In this document: piece by piece, positions 1 through 7,754 of the stretch | How the letters are laid out: every line of letters starts with the position of its first letter | Numbering within the stretch: the stretch's first letter is position 1 | Source of the DNA: CADEFX01 sp963806735 | GTDB lineage: Bacteria; Pseudomonadota; Alphaproteobacteria; Rhizobiales; Hyphomicrobiaceae | NCBI GenBank assembly: GCA_963806735.1 | Contig: CAWEBE010000079.1 | Span: forward strand, 1 to 64,000 | DNA: 64,000 bases | Direction: 5' to 3' | Position numbers and translations under genes: made by a program | Notes under the pieces: model-generated | The model's database searches: none | What the model was told of the DNA's origin: nothing | Seen by the model: the letters and a program-made list of their open reading frames with translations, nothing else

Positions 1-1
1 C

Positions 2-418
2 GAACGCTTTCTCTACAACGAATGCGGTCTCAAGGGCCTTTCGGGCATCAGCAACGACGTGGCTCTCGCCAGCTCGGATGCCCACGCGACGATCGCGCTG
101 GACCATTTCGTGTATCGGATCTCACTCTTTGCGGGAATGCTCGCAACCGCCATGGGCGGCATCGATGGCTTCGTGTTCACCGCAGGCGTCGGGGAGAACG
201 CGCCAGCCATTCGCGAGGCGGTGATACGGCGCTTGTCGTGGCTCGGCCTGGACCTCGACACGGCCGCTAATGCCCGAGGCGCGACGCGGATCTCGGCCAA
301 GGGATCGCGTGTCGCCTGCTACGTCATTCCCACCGACGAGGAGCTAATGATTGCGAGCCATACACTGCACGCACTGCGGGCGCACGCCTCGCCCCAGCTC
401 AAGGAGATACGAGCATGA
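2..418 (+). CDS. ackA: Acetate kinase, C-terminal part (gene starts before the window)
   Basis: The reading frame is open from base 2 and gives the last ~138 residues of an acetate kinase, which phosphorylates acetate with ATP, or runs in reverse from acetyl phosphate, in the cytoplasm. The kinase signature GLSGISNDV opens the fragment, and the ATPase-fold motif GFVFTAGVGENAPAIR follows. The stop codon overlaps the fabI start (ATGA), so the two are translationally coupled. In rhizobia, phosphotransacetylase and acetate kinase genes commonly stand together with fabI; the phosphotransacetylase would lie to the left of the window. Confidence 0.93.
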   Translation, partial: ERFLYNECGLKGLSGISNDVALASSDAHATIALDHFVYRISLFAGMLATAMGGIDGFVFTAGVGENAPAIREAVIRRLSWLGLDLDTAANARGATRISAKGSRVACYVIPTDEELMIASHTLHALRAHASPQLKEIRA

Positions 419-1197
419 TGGATCTCTCCTCCCTGGCGCTGCTCAAGGAGAAGAAGGCGCTTGTCACCGGTATCGCCAACGATCAGTCGATCGCGTGGGG
501 ATGCGCAAAGGCCTTTCACGCTTTCGGGGCCGAGGTCGCTGTTACCTACCTCAACGACAAGTCGAAGCCCTACGTGGAACCCCTGGCCAAGGAGATCAAA
601 GCGCCGATCTTCATGCCTTTGGACCTCCAGCGCGAAGGACAGCTGGAGGCTGTATTCGAGAAGATACGGAAGGAGTGGGGCACGCTCGACCTTTGCCTGC
701 ATTCGATCGCTTTTGCACCGAAAGAGGACTTGCAGGGCCGCGTCGTCGACTGCTCGAAAAATGGATTCCTCCTTGCCATGGAGATCTCGTGTTGGTCGTT
801 CATCAGGATGGCCAAGCTGGCCGAGCCCCTCATGAAGAACGGCGGCACCCTGTACACGATGACCTACTACGGCTCGCAGATGGTGGTGGAGCACTACAAC
901 ATCATGGGGCCGGTGAAGGCCGCGCTGGAGTCGACAACGCGCTATCTGGCAGCCGAGCTCGGGCCCAAGGGAATCAGGGTGCACGCCATATCCCCGGGTC
1001 CCCTGAAGACCCGCGCGGCATCAGGGATTACTGCCTTCGACGAGCTGCTGCAAAAGGCTCAGTCAAAGGCGCCAGTCCGCAGCCTTGTTTCGATTGACGA
1101 CGTCGGCGTAGCCGTCGCTTTCCTCGGCATGAACGGGGCGAAGCTGATCACCGGGGAGACACTGTACATCGACGGCGGCTATCACATCATCGACTGA
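415..1197 (+). CDS. fabI: Enoyl-[acyl-carrier-protein] reductase (NADH), FabI type
   Basis: A 260-residue SDR-fold reductase of the usual FabI length, which reduces trans-2-enoyl-ACP in fatty acid elongation. The modified Rossmann motif GIANDQSIAWG lies at residues ~19-29. The catalytic Tyr-x6-Lys appears as YNIMGPVK near residues 161-168, preceded by a second conserved Tyr pair (TYYGSQ). The end ITGETLYIDGGYHI is typical. It overlaps the ackA stop by 4 bases. This is probably an accessory FabI copy: the context is an acetate and hydroxybutyrate module, not a fatty-acid locus. The residues after TYYG (SQMVVEH) differ from the commoner AEKVVEN. Confidence 0.93.
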   Translation: MMDLSSLALLKEKKALVTGIANDQSIAWGCAKAFHAFGAEVAVTYLNDKSKPYVEPLAKEIKAPIFMPLDLQREGQLEAVFEKIRKEWGTLDLCLHSIAFAPKEDLQGRVVDCSKNGFLLAMEISCWSFIRMAKLAEPLMKNGGTLYTMTYYGSQMVVEHYNIMGPVKAALESTTRYLAAELGPKGIRVHAISPGPLKTRAASGITAFDELLQKAQSKAPVRSLVSIDDVGVAVAFLGMNGAKLITGETLYIDGGYHIID

Positions 1198-1312
1198 GCC
1201 GCGGAATCAGAACCATGAACACACCCGGTTGCAACGCCAGCCGTGTCACGAAGCCCGGACCTGACGGCAAGATTCGCGGCTCTGGCTGAAAAGGCAATGG
1301 AGCAGCCAGCTG

Positions 1313-2089
1313 ATGAAACTGAACGGCAAAGTTGCGCTTATTACAGGTGCTGCGAGCGGCATCGGCTACGCAATCGCCAAGCGCTATCTCGAGGCGGATG
1401 GCCGCGTGATCATTGCCGACCTCAATCCCGAGGCGGCGCGCCATGCCGCCAATGCGTTGGCTGACACCAAGTCAGCGATCGGCGTCGGTATGAATGTGGC
1501 CAACGAGGATCAAGTCAATGCTGGCGTCGACCACGCCATGGAAAAATTTGGCAGAATCGACGTTCTCGTATCGAACGCGGGGATCCAGATCGTGCACCCG
1601 ATCGAGGATTTTCCGTTCGAAGAGTGGAAGCGCATGTTGGCCATCCACCTCGATGGCGCATTCCTCACGACCAAGGCATGCGTCAAGCATATGTACAGGC
1701 AGAACACAGGCTCCCTTATCTACATGGGGTCGGTGCACAGCTATGAAGCTTCACCGCTGAAGTCGGCGTATGTCGCAGCCAAGCACGGCCTCATCGGGCT
1801 CATGCGCACGGTCGCCAAGGAAGGCGCAAAGCACAAAGTGCGCGCCAATGTGATCTGCCCCGGCTTCGTGCGCACGCCGCTCGTCGACAAGCAAATTCCC
1901 GAGCAGGCCAGAGAGCTCGGCATCTCCGAAGAGAGAGTGATCAAGGAAGTGATGCTGGGCGAGACCGTCGATAAGGAGTTCACCACGGTCGAAGATGTTG
2001 CTGAGGTTGCGCTCATGCTGGCCGGCTTCAGCACCAATGCGCTCACTGGCCAGTCCATCATCGTTAGCCATGGCTGGCACATGAACTGA
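1313..2089 (+). CDS. bdhA: 3-hydroxybutyrate dehydrogenase
   Basis: A 258-residue SDR enzyme that interconverts D-3-hydroxybutyrate and acetoacetate with NAD, the first step after polyhydroxybutyrate depolymerisation. Seen: the cofactor motif TGAASGIG (residues ~11-18), NAG at ~88-90, the catalytic Ser region YMGSVHS and YVAAK with the Tyr-x3-Lys pair. The C-terminal GQSIIVSHGWHMN is characteristic of BdhA: TGQSI..SHGW replaces the DGG end of generic SDRs. A weak GGAG lies upstream of the start. The CoA-transferase genes follow directly, which fits acetoacetate activation. Confidence 0.92.
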   Translation: MKLNGKVALITGAASGIGYAIAKRYLEADGRVIIADLNPEAARHAANALADTKSAIGVGMNVANEDQVNAGVDHAMEKFGRIDVLVSNAGIQIVHPIEDFPFEEWKRMLAIHLDGAFLTTKACVKHMYRQNTGSLIYMGSVHSYEASPLKSAYVAAKHGLIGLMRTVAKEGAKHKVRANVICPGFVRTPLVDKQIPEQARELGISEERVIKEVMLGETVDKEFTTVEDVAEVALMLAGFSTNALTGQSIIVSHGWHMN

Positions 2090-2140
2090 CCTCGCCCAAT
2101 CTACCGGCGAGCAAGGTACGGAAAGGCGGCTAGTCGAACC

Positions 2141-2788
2141 ATGCAAACCATCACGGTCGAAGATGCCGCTGCCATGATCCCGGATGGCGCAAGCCTCATG
2201 ATTGGCGGCTTCATGGGGGTAGGAACTCCAGAGCGCCTCATCGACGAGCTCGTGCGCCAGCGCAAGCGCAATCTGGTCGTCATAGCCAACGACACGGCAG
2301 TGCCGGGAAAGGGTATCGGCAAGCTCGTCGGCGCGGGTCTGGTCGGCAAGACGGTCGTGAGCCACATCGGCCTCAACCCCGAGACCCAAAAGCAGATGAT
2401 CGCGGGAAGCATGGCGGTCGATTTGATACCGCAGGGCACGCTGATCGAGCGTATCAGGGCCGGCGGCGTCGGGCTCGGCGGTGTCCTCACGCCGACCGGC
2501 GTTGGCACCCTGGTCGAGGAGGGGAAACGCACGATCAAGATGGGTGAAAAGAGCTACCTCATCGAGACCGCGCTGCGGTCCGACTTCGCGCTCGTGCACG
2601 CGTTCCTCGCGGACTACATCGGCAACCTGTCCTACGCGCTCACTGCACGCAATTTCAATCCGGTGATCGCGATGGCGGCCGATACCGTGATCGCAACAGC
2701 CGACCACATCGTGCCGGTTGGCGTGATCTCGCCCGACCATGTGGTGACGCCCGCTGCGCTCGTCGACTATCTGGTCGCAAACAGGTGA
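2141..2788 (+). CDS. atoD: 3-oxoacid / acetoacetate CoA-transferase, subunit A
   Basis: A 215-residue subunit A of a heteromeric CoA-transferase of the AtoDA/SCOT type, which moves CoA between succinyl-CoA or acetyl-CoA and acetoacetate. The glycine-rich family motif MIGGFMGVGTPE lies near residues 21-32, and GLVGKTVVSHIGLNPE follows. The length matches bacterial AtoD. It is followed without a gap by subunit B. Together with BdhA this makes a complete route from 3-hydroxybutyrate to acetoacetyl-CoA. The exact acyl-CoA donor cannot be read from the sequence. Confidence 0.9.
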   Translation: MQTITVEDAAAMIPDGASLMIGGFMGVGTPERLIDELVRQRKRNLVVIANDTAVPGKGIGKLVGAGLVGKTVVSHIGLNPETQKQMIAGSMAVDLIPQGTLIERIRAGGVGLGGVLTPTGVGTLVEEGKRTIKMGEKSYLIETALRSDFALVHAFLADYIGNLSYALTARNFNPVIAMAADTVIATADHIVPVGVISPDHVVTPAALVDYLVANR

Positions 2789-2793
2789 GAGTA

Positions 2794-3444
2794 ATGGACC
2801 CACAAGCCGTCATCGCCAGACGTATCGCGCACGAGCTGCGTCCGGGGATGCTCGTCAACCTCGGCATTGGCATCCCGACGCTGGTGGCAAACTACGTTCC
2901 CAAGCATGTCAGCATATTCTTCCAGTCGGAGAATGGCTTGATCGGCACCGGACCGATTCCCGAGGAAGGTATGGGGCACCCGGCGCTCACCGACGCAGGC
3001 GGGCAGCCGGTCAGCGCACTGCCTGGTGCCTGCACATTCGATAGCGCCATGTCCTTTGGCCTTATCCGCGGCGGTCATCTCGACGTCACCGTGCTCGGCG
3101 GCCTCCAGGTCGATGCGCAGGGTCGCCTCGCCAACTGGATGATTCCGGGCAAGATGGTACCCGGGATGGGCGGAGCAATGGACCTGGTAACCGGTGCCAA
3201 GCGTGTGGTTGTGGCGATGCAGCACACGGCCAAGGGCAAACCGAAGATCGTCAAGACATGCTCGCTCCCTCTGACGTCGGTCCGGCCTGTTGACCTTGTC
3301 GTAACGGAGATGGCGGTAATTGGATTTCCGAATGGCCGCGCAACCCTCCTCGAGACCGCCATCGGTGTATCCGTTGCGGAGGTTGTCCGCGCGACCGAGG
3401 CCGATCTTGCGGTGCCCGACAAAGTGCCGGAAATGATGTGTTGA
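2794..3444 (+). CDS. atoA: 3-oxoacid / acetoacetate CoA-transferase, subunit B
   Basis: A ~216-residue subunit B. The catalytic glutamate that forms the CoA thioester lies in the motif FFQSENGLIG, residues ~46-55. GMGGAMDLV, also a family signature, is seen further on. The ATG at 2794 was chosen because AGGTGAGAG precedes it by five bases; a GTG at 2785 that would overlap subunit A by 4 bases is the alternative. The gene ends the operon ackA-fabI-bdhA-atoDA; no clear terminator follows. Confidence 0.9.
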   Translation: MDPQAVIARRIAHELRPGMLVNLGIGIPTLVANYVPKHVSIFFQSENGLIGTGPIPEEGMGHPALTDAGGQPVSALPGACTFDSAMSFGLIRGGHLDVTVLGGLQVDAQGRLANWMIPGKMVPGMGGAMDLVTGAKRVVVAMQHTAKGKPKIVKTCSLPLTSVRPVDLVVTEMAVIGFPNGRATLLETAIGVSVAEVVRATEADLAVPDKVPEMMC

Positions 3445-3695
3445 GGGATCCGCCACGCAGGCGGGCAACCAAGGTCATGATGTGATCGAGAACACCGAGC
3501 TGGTTATCAACCAACAACGGCCGTGCGCGCGCTGGGCAGTCAACCCCTCCACGACGCCGGTTTAATCTGCCAGCGGTGTTTCAAAAGCGTGGCAGAGTGG
3601 CGACACTGGGCGTGGCTTCGGCGAGAAGACAGAGTTCCATATGGACGCTGGATTGGTATGTCCCGCATGCTCGGGGAGAACGCCGCTTAGCGTTC

Positions 3696-3743
3696 GGTAG
3701 GGCATCCCGATATCCAGCAATCGCGCCCCAGGGATGCCCTACC
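3696..3743. repeat. 13-bp perfect inverted repeat upstream of rpoZ
   Basis: GGTAGGGCATCCC (3696-3708) and its exact complement GGGATGCCCTACC (3731-3743) are separated by 22 bases. No T-run follows, so it is a poor intrinsic terminator. It lies 72 bases before the rpoZ start. It may be an operator, a leader hairpin or the end of a lost element. Confidence 0.7.
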
Positions 3744-3815
3744 TCATGCAAGTGCGCGCTGTATCAAGCAGACAGCCGTGATGCTGTTGTTAGGCACCTC
3801 GAATGGAGGTTACCT

Positions 3816-4265
3816 ATGGCGCGCGTGACGGTCGAAGACTGCATCGACAAGGTGCCCAATCGCTTTGAGCTGGTTCTGCTGGCTGCGCACCGTGCCAGGG
3901 CCATCGCAGTGGGTTCGCCCATCGCAGTCGAACGCGAGAACGACAAGAACTCTGTCATAGCCCTGCGCGAAGTGGCCGAGACGAGTATCGCGCCCAATGA
4001 TGTGCGTAAATCGCTCATAACTTCCATCCAGCGCAACGTGGACCTCGATGAGGTGGAGGACCGCCCCGACGCACAATTCTCCGCTCCGAAGCCCACCTCG
4101 CTTGGCCACGACCATCCAGACATGGACACCTCGGTCGATCCGGTTTCGATGACTGAGGATCAGCTTCTGCGCGAGATGCAGCGCCTCTTGGGCCACTCGA
4201 CGCCACAGGTGCCTGACGGTGGCCGTGGCAGGCGCTCACCCGCACCGTCCGCCTTACTGAAATAG
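3816..4265 (+). CDS. rpoZ: DNA-directed RNA polymerase omega subunit (probably a second copy)
   Basis: A 149-residue omega subunit, which binds the beta' subunit and aids RNA polymerase assembly; in some bacteria it also affects the ppGpp response. The conserved core MARVTVEDCIDKV..RFELV, the R-A segment and ALREVAE are present in residues 1-65. The ATG at 3816 follows a perfect GGAGGT at 3805-3810. The C-terminal half is acidic, then ends in a basic tail (GGRGRRSP), unlike the usual acidic alphaproteobacterial tail. The core also departs from the common sequence (VPNRFELVLLAAHRARAIAVG). It stands alone beside a stress and PHB module and not in a housekeeping operon, which suggests a paralogue. 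Confidence 0.88.
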   Translation: MARVTVEDCIDKVPNRFELVLLAAHRARAIAVGSPIAVERENDKNSVIALREVAETSIAPNDVRKSLITSIQRNVDLDEVEDRPDAQFSAPKPTSLGHDHPDMDTSVDPVSMTEDQLLREMQRLLGHSTPQVPDGGRGRRSPAPSALLK

Positions 4266-4302
4266 GTCTGAGGTCAACTGGTTGGTGTCGCGCAGGCACT
4301 TG

Positions 4303-4548
4303 CTAGGCGTCGCCGTCAATATCCTCGGTTGGCTTGTAAAAGGCGCGACCGAACCGACCGAAGCGCACGGGCGGACGATCAACCAGAAAGAAGCAACCGT
4401 GTTCTAGGGCAAAGTCCCTGGCCGCCGTCAGAGGGTCTTGGCGGCCGAAGTATCTGACCAAGCCAACCTCATCGAGCGTGAGCCACATATTAGGCCCGAT
4501 CAGGTCGAGCATTCTTTCGAGGTCGCGCAGCGATGCTCGTTCGGTCAT
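4303..4548 (-). CDS. Hypothetical protein, 81 residues
   Basis: A short open frame with an ATG start and no family I can name. It is rich in charged and aromatic residues, with the segment DLIGPNMWLTLDEVGLVRYFGRQDP, and has no signal peptide or membrane segment. It converges on rpoZ. The coding look (no low-complexity, balanced residue use) supports a real gene, but nothing shows its role. Confidence 0.45.
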   Translation of the reverse strand: MTERASLRDLERMLDLIGPNMWLTLDEVGLVRYFGRQDPLTAARDFALEHGCFFLVDRPPVRFGRFGRAFYKPTEDIDGDA

Positions 4549-4681
4549 GCATCACAACTGGCACAACTCGGGGGCACTTTACTCGGCTTTTGATGGCATG
4601 AGATGAACGGTAGCAGAGCTATCCGCAGGCTGTCTCCCCCGACAGTCCGTCCCTCCCCCGAGCGCGGATAGCTTGATAAGT

Positions 4682-4717
4682 ACGCCGGTCTGTTTCCCCC
4701 AGACCGGCGTTTTCGTT
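4682..4717 (+). terminator. Strong intrinsic terminator with no obvious gene upstream on its strand
   Basis: An 11-bp perfect stem, ACGCCGGTCTG (4682-4692) with CAGACCGGCGT (4700-4710), encloses a 7-base loop and is followed by TTTCGTT. The T side is on the + strand. The nearest + gene (rpoZ) ends 417 bases earlier, beyond a minus-strand gene. A second small hairpin, CTGTC/GACAG, lies near 4636-4650. An unannotated + transcript may end here. Confidence 0.75.
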
Positions 4718-4802
4718 CCCTCCTGGCATAGGTCAGCGGCCCTGCAGACGCCCGCGCACATCCGCCCAGGCGTTGAGCCAGCTCCTGGTGGCCTGCGCGG
4801 GT

Positions 4803-5640
4803 TCAGGCACCGGCGCTGGCCAAAGCGGTCGCACCGACTTCCATGTCCTCGGTCGCGACCGTGAACGTACTCAGCAGATGGGGGCCGAAGGTTTGTAGCA
4901 TGGGGACATCGCAAGCGTCGCGGCCGCGTGCAATCGGTATGCGACCGATGCGCGGCTCATTGTGTCGTGCATCCCAGGTGTGCCACGCGCCGCCAAGATA
5001 GACCTCGAACCACGCGTTGAAATCCATGGGTGCCGGATTGATGGGCACGCCGATGTCACCCAGGTAGCCGTTGACATAACGCGCTGGGATATTCAGGCAG
5101 CGGCACAGCGTAATGGCGAGATGTGCGAAGTCGCGGAAACCCCGGCACCTCCTCATAGGCTTCCAGTGCCGTGCGCGTGCTGCGGGCGCGCTGGTAGTCG
5201 AACGTGATGTGGTCGTTGGTGAAATCGCAGATTGCCTGGACCAGTGCGCCATTGCGGGCGAGATGGCCAAAGGTGCCCCATGCCACCGAGCCCAGTTTGT
5301 CGGTCTCGCAGTAACGGCTGCCGCTGAGATACCTCAGCGCGTCGACCGGCAAATGCGGGACCGGCACCACCGGAGCCGTCATGTCGCGGACCTCGGGGAT
5401 ACCGCTGTCGGCGATGATACCAGACAGGCGCAGCACGGTTTCGCCTGCGGGGGCAGTGAAGCGCCGCAGTCGATTGCCGAACGCATCGCGCTCGTCCGTG
5501 AACGGGACGCTCGGCCAAGCTGTGAGGGGCGCTTCCTCCACAATGTCTGGCTGACGGTCGGGGTGGATATCGACCAGACAGAATGAGGGCGTCGGCTGGT
5601 TCACAACAACGGACAGCTCGCAGCCGTACCTGATGCGCAT
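4803..5640 (-). pseudogene. Transglutaminase-like (cysteine protease fold) family protein, frameshifted at the catalytic cysteine
   Basis: Two overlapping frames together give a full-length (~279 residue) transglutaminase-like protein. The N-terminal frame (from ATG 5640, preceded by AGGAAGAGGTG) runs through TSRSYCETDKL-type sequence and NDHITFDYQ to LEAYEE. The other frame carries RDFAHLAITLCRCLNIPARYV, then FEVYLGGAWHTWDARHN with the catalytic His and Asp. The family normally reads G-V-C-R-D-F-A at the join; here GGGGTTTCCGCGAC lacks two bases, so both the frame and the nucleophilic Cys codon are lost (about 5133-5150). An EcfG-type promoter stands at 5673-5698. Either a real inactivation or two sequencing errors. 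Confidence 0.85.
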
Positions 5641-5672
5641 GGCACCTCTTCCTGAAGGGAGGACGGGCCGAC

Positions 5673-5698
5673 AACGGCGACCCGGCGCTAAATGTTCC
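5673..5698 (-). promoter_or_regulatory. EcfG-type general-stress promoter
   Basis: On the minus strand GGAAC (5698-5694), 17 bases, then CGTT (5676-5673). This matches exactly the alphaproteobacterial EcfG consensus GGAAC-N16/17-CGTT. The predicted transcript start is ~25 bases before the ATG of the transglutaminase-like gene at 5640. Confidence 0.75.
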
Positions 5699-5779
5699 GT
5701 GTGGCGTGGAACTTCGGCGTCCCCGGCGATTTTGTTAGGCCAAGCCCTTGCGGGCAGCGCAATGTATGGAGTGATCGCC

Positions 5780-6157
5780 ATGGCAACCGCCACTGTCCAT
5801 CCCAACCATCAGCTGATTTCGAGCGAGGACGTCGAGGGCGCCAATGTCTACGGGCTCGACGACGGCAAGATCGGAGACATCGACCATCTGATCATCGATA
5901 AGGTGTCAGGCCGCGTGGTCTATGCCGTCATGAGCTTCGGCGGCTTTTTGGGTCTGGGTCACAGCCACTACCCGCTGCCGTGGGCTGCTCTGAAATACGA
6001 CACCGCGCTTGATGCTTATCGCACCGGCGTCACCGAGCAGCAGCTCAAGGATGCCCCAGCTTTCAGTGACGATTCCTGGGGCGATCGCAGCTGGGAAACC
6101 CGAGTGCATCAGCACTATAGAGTCCCGCGTATTGGGAAGGAGGGCTGTAGTCAGTAA
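5780..6157 (+). CDS. PRC-barrel domain protein
   Basis: About 125 residues with one PRC-barrel domain: HQLISSEDVEGANVYGLDDGKIGDIDHLIIDKVSGRV and YAVMSFGGFLGLGHSHYPLPW (split here for length) are the two halves of the barrel. PRC-barrels serve as small cytoplasmic modules in RNA processing, photosynthetic reaction centres and stress proteins. No signal peptide is seen. The ATG at 5780 was chosen because TGGAG lies eight bases upstream; an ATG at 5762 is possible. It diverges from the transglutaminase-like gene and converges on a second, secreted PRC-barrel gene, so the pair may be related by duplication. Confidence 0.85.
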   Translation: MATATVHPNHQLISSEDVEGANVYGLDDGKIGDIDHLIIDKVSGRVVYAVMSFGGFLGLGHSHYPLPWAALKYDTALDAYRTGVTEQQLKDAPAFSDDSWGDRSWETRVHQHYRVPRIGKEGCSQ

Positions 6158-6185
6158 GGAAGGCGGCGCAACCCGGCGCCTTCCT
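6157..6185. terminator. Hairpin between two convergent PRC-barrel genes
   Basis: AGGAAGGCG (6157-6165) pairs perfectly with CGCCTTCCT (6177-6185) around an 11-base loop. It lies between two convergent stop codons and probably ends transcription from both sides, although no clear T-run follows. Confidence 0.5.
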
Positions 6186-6201
6186 CACCTGCATGGATGG
6201 C

Positions 6202-6612
6202 TTAGCTCCGCTTATACTCCGGTGCGGCCTTGAGCTGATCTTTGGTGGCATTGACCGTGAAGTAGGTCTTACCGTCGCTGTGCACCATGCGCTTGACCTC
6301 ATCAAGCTTCATGGACACGTCCTTCTCGCCAATGCCCAGGAAGCCACCGACGCCGATGATCACGGCGGTCACTTTGCCGCTCTCGTCGAGCGCCAGATCA
6401 TTGACATCGCCGATGCGCTCACCGGCCATGTTGTAGACCGAAGTGCGCATGAAGGATGACGCCAGCCACGGCCCTTTAGCTTCCTGCGTCGGCGGCTGTG
6501 CCGTACGCGCTGGCGGCTGCGTCGCCGGGTTGGTGGTGGTGGGCGGGGACTGTTGCGCCACGGCGCCGGTGGCGAGCAGGGCCAACAGTGTTGCAGTTGC
6601 GAAAGTCTTCAT
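6202..6612 (-). CDS. Secreted PRC-barrel domain protein
   Basis: About 136 residues. MKTFATATLLALLATGAVAQ is a signal peptide, followed by a Pro/Thr/Gln-rich spacer (residues ~21-45) and one PRC-barrel (SSFMRTSVYNMAGERIGDV to EKDVSMKLDEV). ATG 6612 was chosen over the upstream ATG 6624, because GGAG lies six bases before it and the signal peptide then starts cleanly. A near-match to the EcfG promoter (GGAAC-N17-GGTT) is at 6642-6667. Such exported PRC-barrel proteins are common in Bradyrhizobiaceae and are of unknown role. Confidence 0.86.
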   Translation of the reverse strand: MKTFATATLLALLATGAVAQQSPPTTTNPATQPPARTAQPPTQEAKGPWLASSFMRTSVYNMAGERIGDVNDLALDESGKVTAVIIGVGGFLGIGEKDVSMKLDEVKRMVHSDGKTYFTVNATKDQLKAAPEYKRS

Positions 6613-6641
6613 AGGGGGCTCCATTGACTATGGGCCCGAAC

Positions 6642-6667
6642 AACCTGCTCGCGACGCCTAGAGTTCC
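6642..6667 (-). promoter_or_regulatory. EcfG-like promoter, one mismatch
   Basis: Minus strand GGAAC (6667-6663), 17 bases, GGTT (6645-6642). One base differs from the CGTT -10 element. It lies 30 bases before the secreted PRC-barrel gene. Confidence 0.45.
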
Positions 6668-6689
6668 TCAGTTCCCGGACTTCGAGGCT

Positions 6690-6714
6690 GGAACAGCGTC
6701 TAGGGCTCGGCGTT
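6690..6714 (+). promoter_or_regulatory. EcfG-type general-stress promoter
   Basis: GGAAC (6690-6694), 16 bases, CGTT (6711-6714), an exact consensus match. The ATG of the HD-domain gene begins only nine bases after the -10 element, so its message would be leaderless or nearly so. Confidence 0.75.
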
Positions 6715-6722
6715 CCTGGCCC

Positions 6723-7211
6723 ATGGCGATTGTTGAGAAAGCCAAGTCAATTATCGAGAAGGCCAAGGCGTTCGCAGCCACCAAGCACGCCGGTCAGAGG
6801 CGCAAGTACACCGACGAGCCCTACGCCGCTCACCTCCTGGCCGTGGTTGGGATTCTGGCGCGCCACGGTATCAGGGACCCGAACGTCTTGGCTGCTGCCT
6901 ACCTGCACGACACGGTGGAGGACACCAAGATCACCATCGCCGAGATACTGGAGGCCTTCAACGCGCCCGTCGCCGAGCTGGTCTATTGGCTTACCGACAC
7001 CGAAACGGGCAACCGCAAGGTCCGCATGATGATGGCGGCGTGGCGTCTGGGCCGTGCGCCCTGGCACGCCAAGCTGATCCATGGGCCAGCGCGAGCAGTA
7101 GGGGTGGCCCGCACAATCCCATGGTGGCAACTAGCTCGTCTGTGCCGAATGGTTTCTGCACAATGGCTCTGGCCTTATCCAGCGACGGGGTCAGCCCGGT
7201 GTAGCCAATGA
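6723..7211 (+). pseudogene. HD-domain (SpoT/MESH1-like) ppGpp hydrolase-type gene, 3' end lost
   Basis: The first ~119 residues are a RelA/SpoT-type HD hydrolase domain: FAATKHAGQRRKYTDEPYA, then the metal-binding HD in AAAYLHDTVEDTKIT. Family members hydrolyse ppGpp-type nucleotides. Homology stops at APWHAKLI (about 7079), where the family would go on with a conserved ADxxxN segment. The remaining frame is the antisense of the neighbouring response regulator. A deletion seems to have joined the ends of two convergent genes. The start at ATG 6723 fits the adjacent EcfG promoter. Confidence 0.8.
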
Positions 7212-7482
7212 GGACGATGACGCGCAGGCCTTGATGATGCAGCCAATCGACCAAACCCCAAGACATCTCGCCCTTGAGATGGAGGTCCACCAGGGCAAGC
7301 TCGGGTTTCTCATCAACAGCCAGCTGCTCGGCCTCGGCTATCTTGCTCGTCGGGCCAGTAATCACCATGCCACGGTCTCTGAGCATAGACTTCAAGGCCA
7401 TCGCGACCTGCCAGCTGTCCTCGACGATGAGCACGCGCACACCCCGCAACGGTTGCGTGTCATCTTGGCTCGATGTGCCCAT
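6991..7482 (-). pseudogene. Response-regulator receiver (CheY-like) protein, 3' end replaced
   Basis: Starts at ATG 7482 with AGGGGAAG upstream. A receiver domain is clear: VRVLIVEDSWQVAMALKSML, the phospho-acceptor Asp in LALVDLHLKG, and the Lys in QKPFGTDELVATM. Homology ends at this last motif (codon at 7120-7122), only a few residues before the normal end of a single-domain receiver. The rest (to 6991) is read from the antisense of the HD gene. The core receiver may still fold. No DNA-binding domain is present. Confidence 0.75.
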
Positions 7483-7754
7483 TCGCTTCCCCTGGCGTGC
7501 CGTCCTGACGGCATCGCATTGCGAGCCTGAGTGATCTGAGCCCTGGCAGCGCGTCTTCGGTAACGGGCACACGGGCCAGTTGCAGCTCGGTCACCTCAGC
7601 GCCATGACCTACGCCACACGGCAACTACGTAATCAATGATTGCCTCTTCGATGCGCGCCCTCAGTTGGCGTAGCATCTTCATCTCAATCATCCTCGCTTC
7701 TTCAGATCGACAGCGTCTTTTAGTGCGGCTTTTCGGCTCGCGCGCTAATCCACA

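Noticed and set aside
1751..2803. A 350-codon minus-strand frame over the CoA-transferase subunit A
   Set aside because: The + strand carries a complete AtoD and BdhA; the minus frame has no family features.
5708..5734. A divergent EcfG promoter on the + strand before the PRC-barrel gene at 5780
   Set aside because: GGAAC is present at 5708-5712, but no CGTT stands at 16 or 17 bases; TGTT lies too far away.
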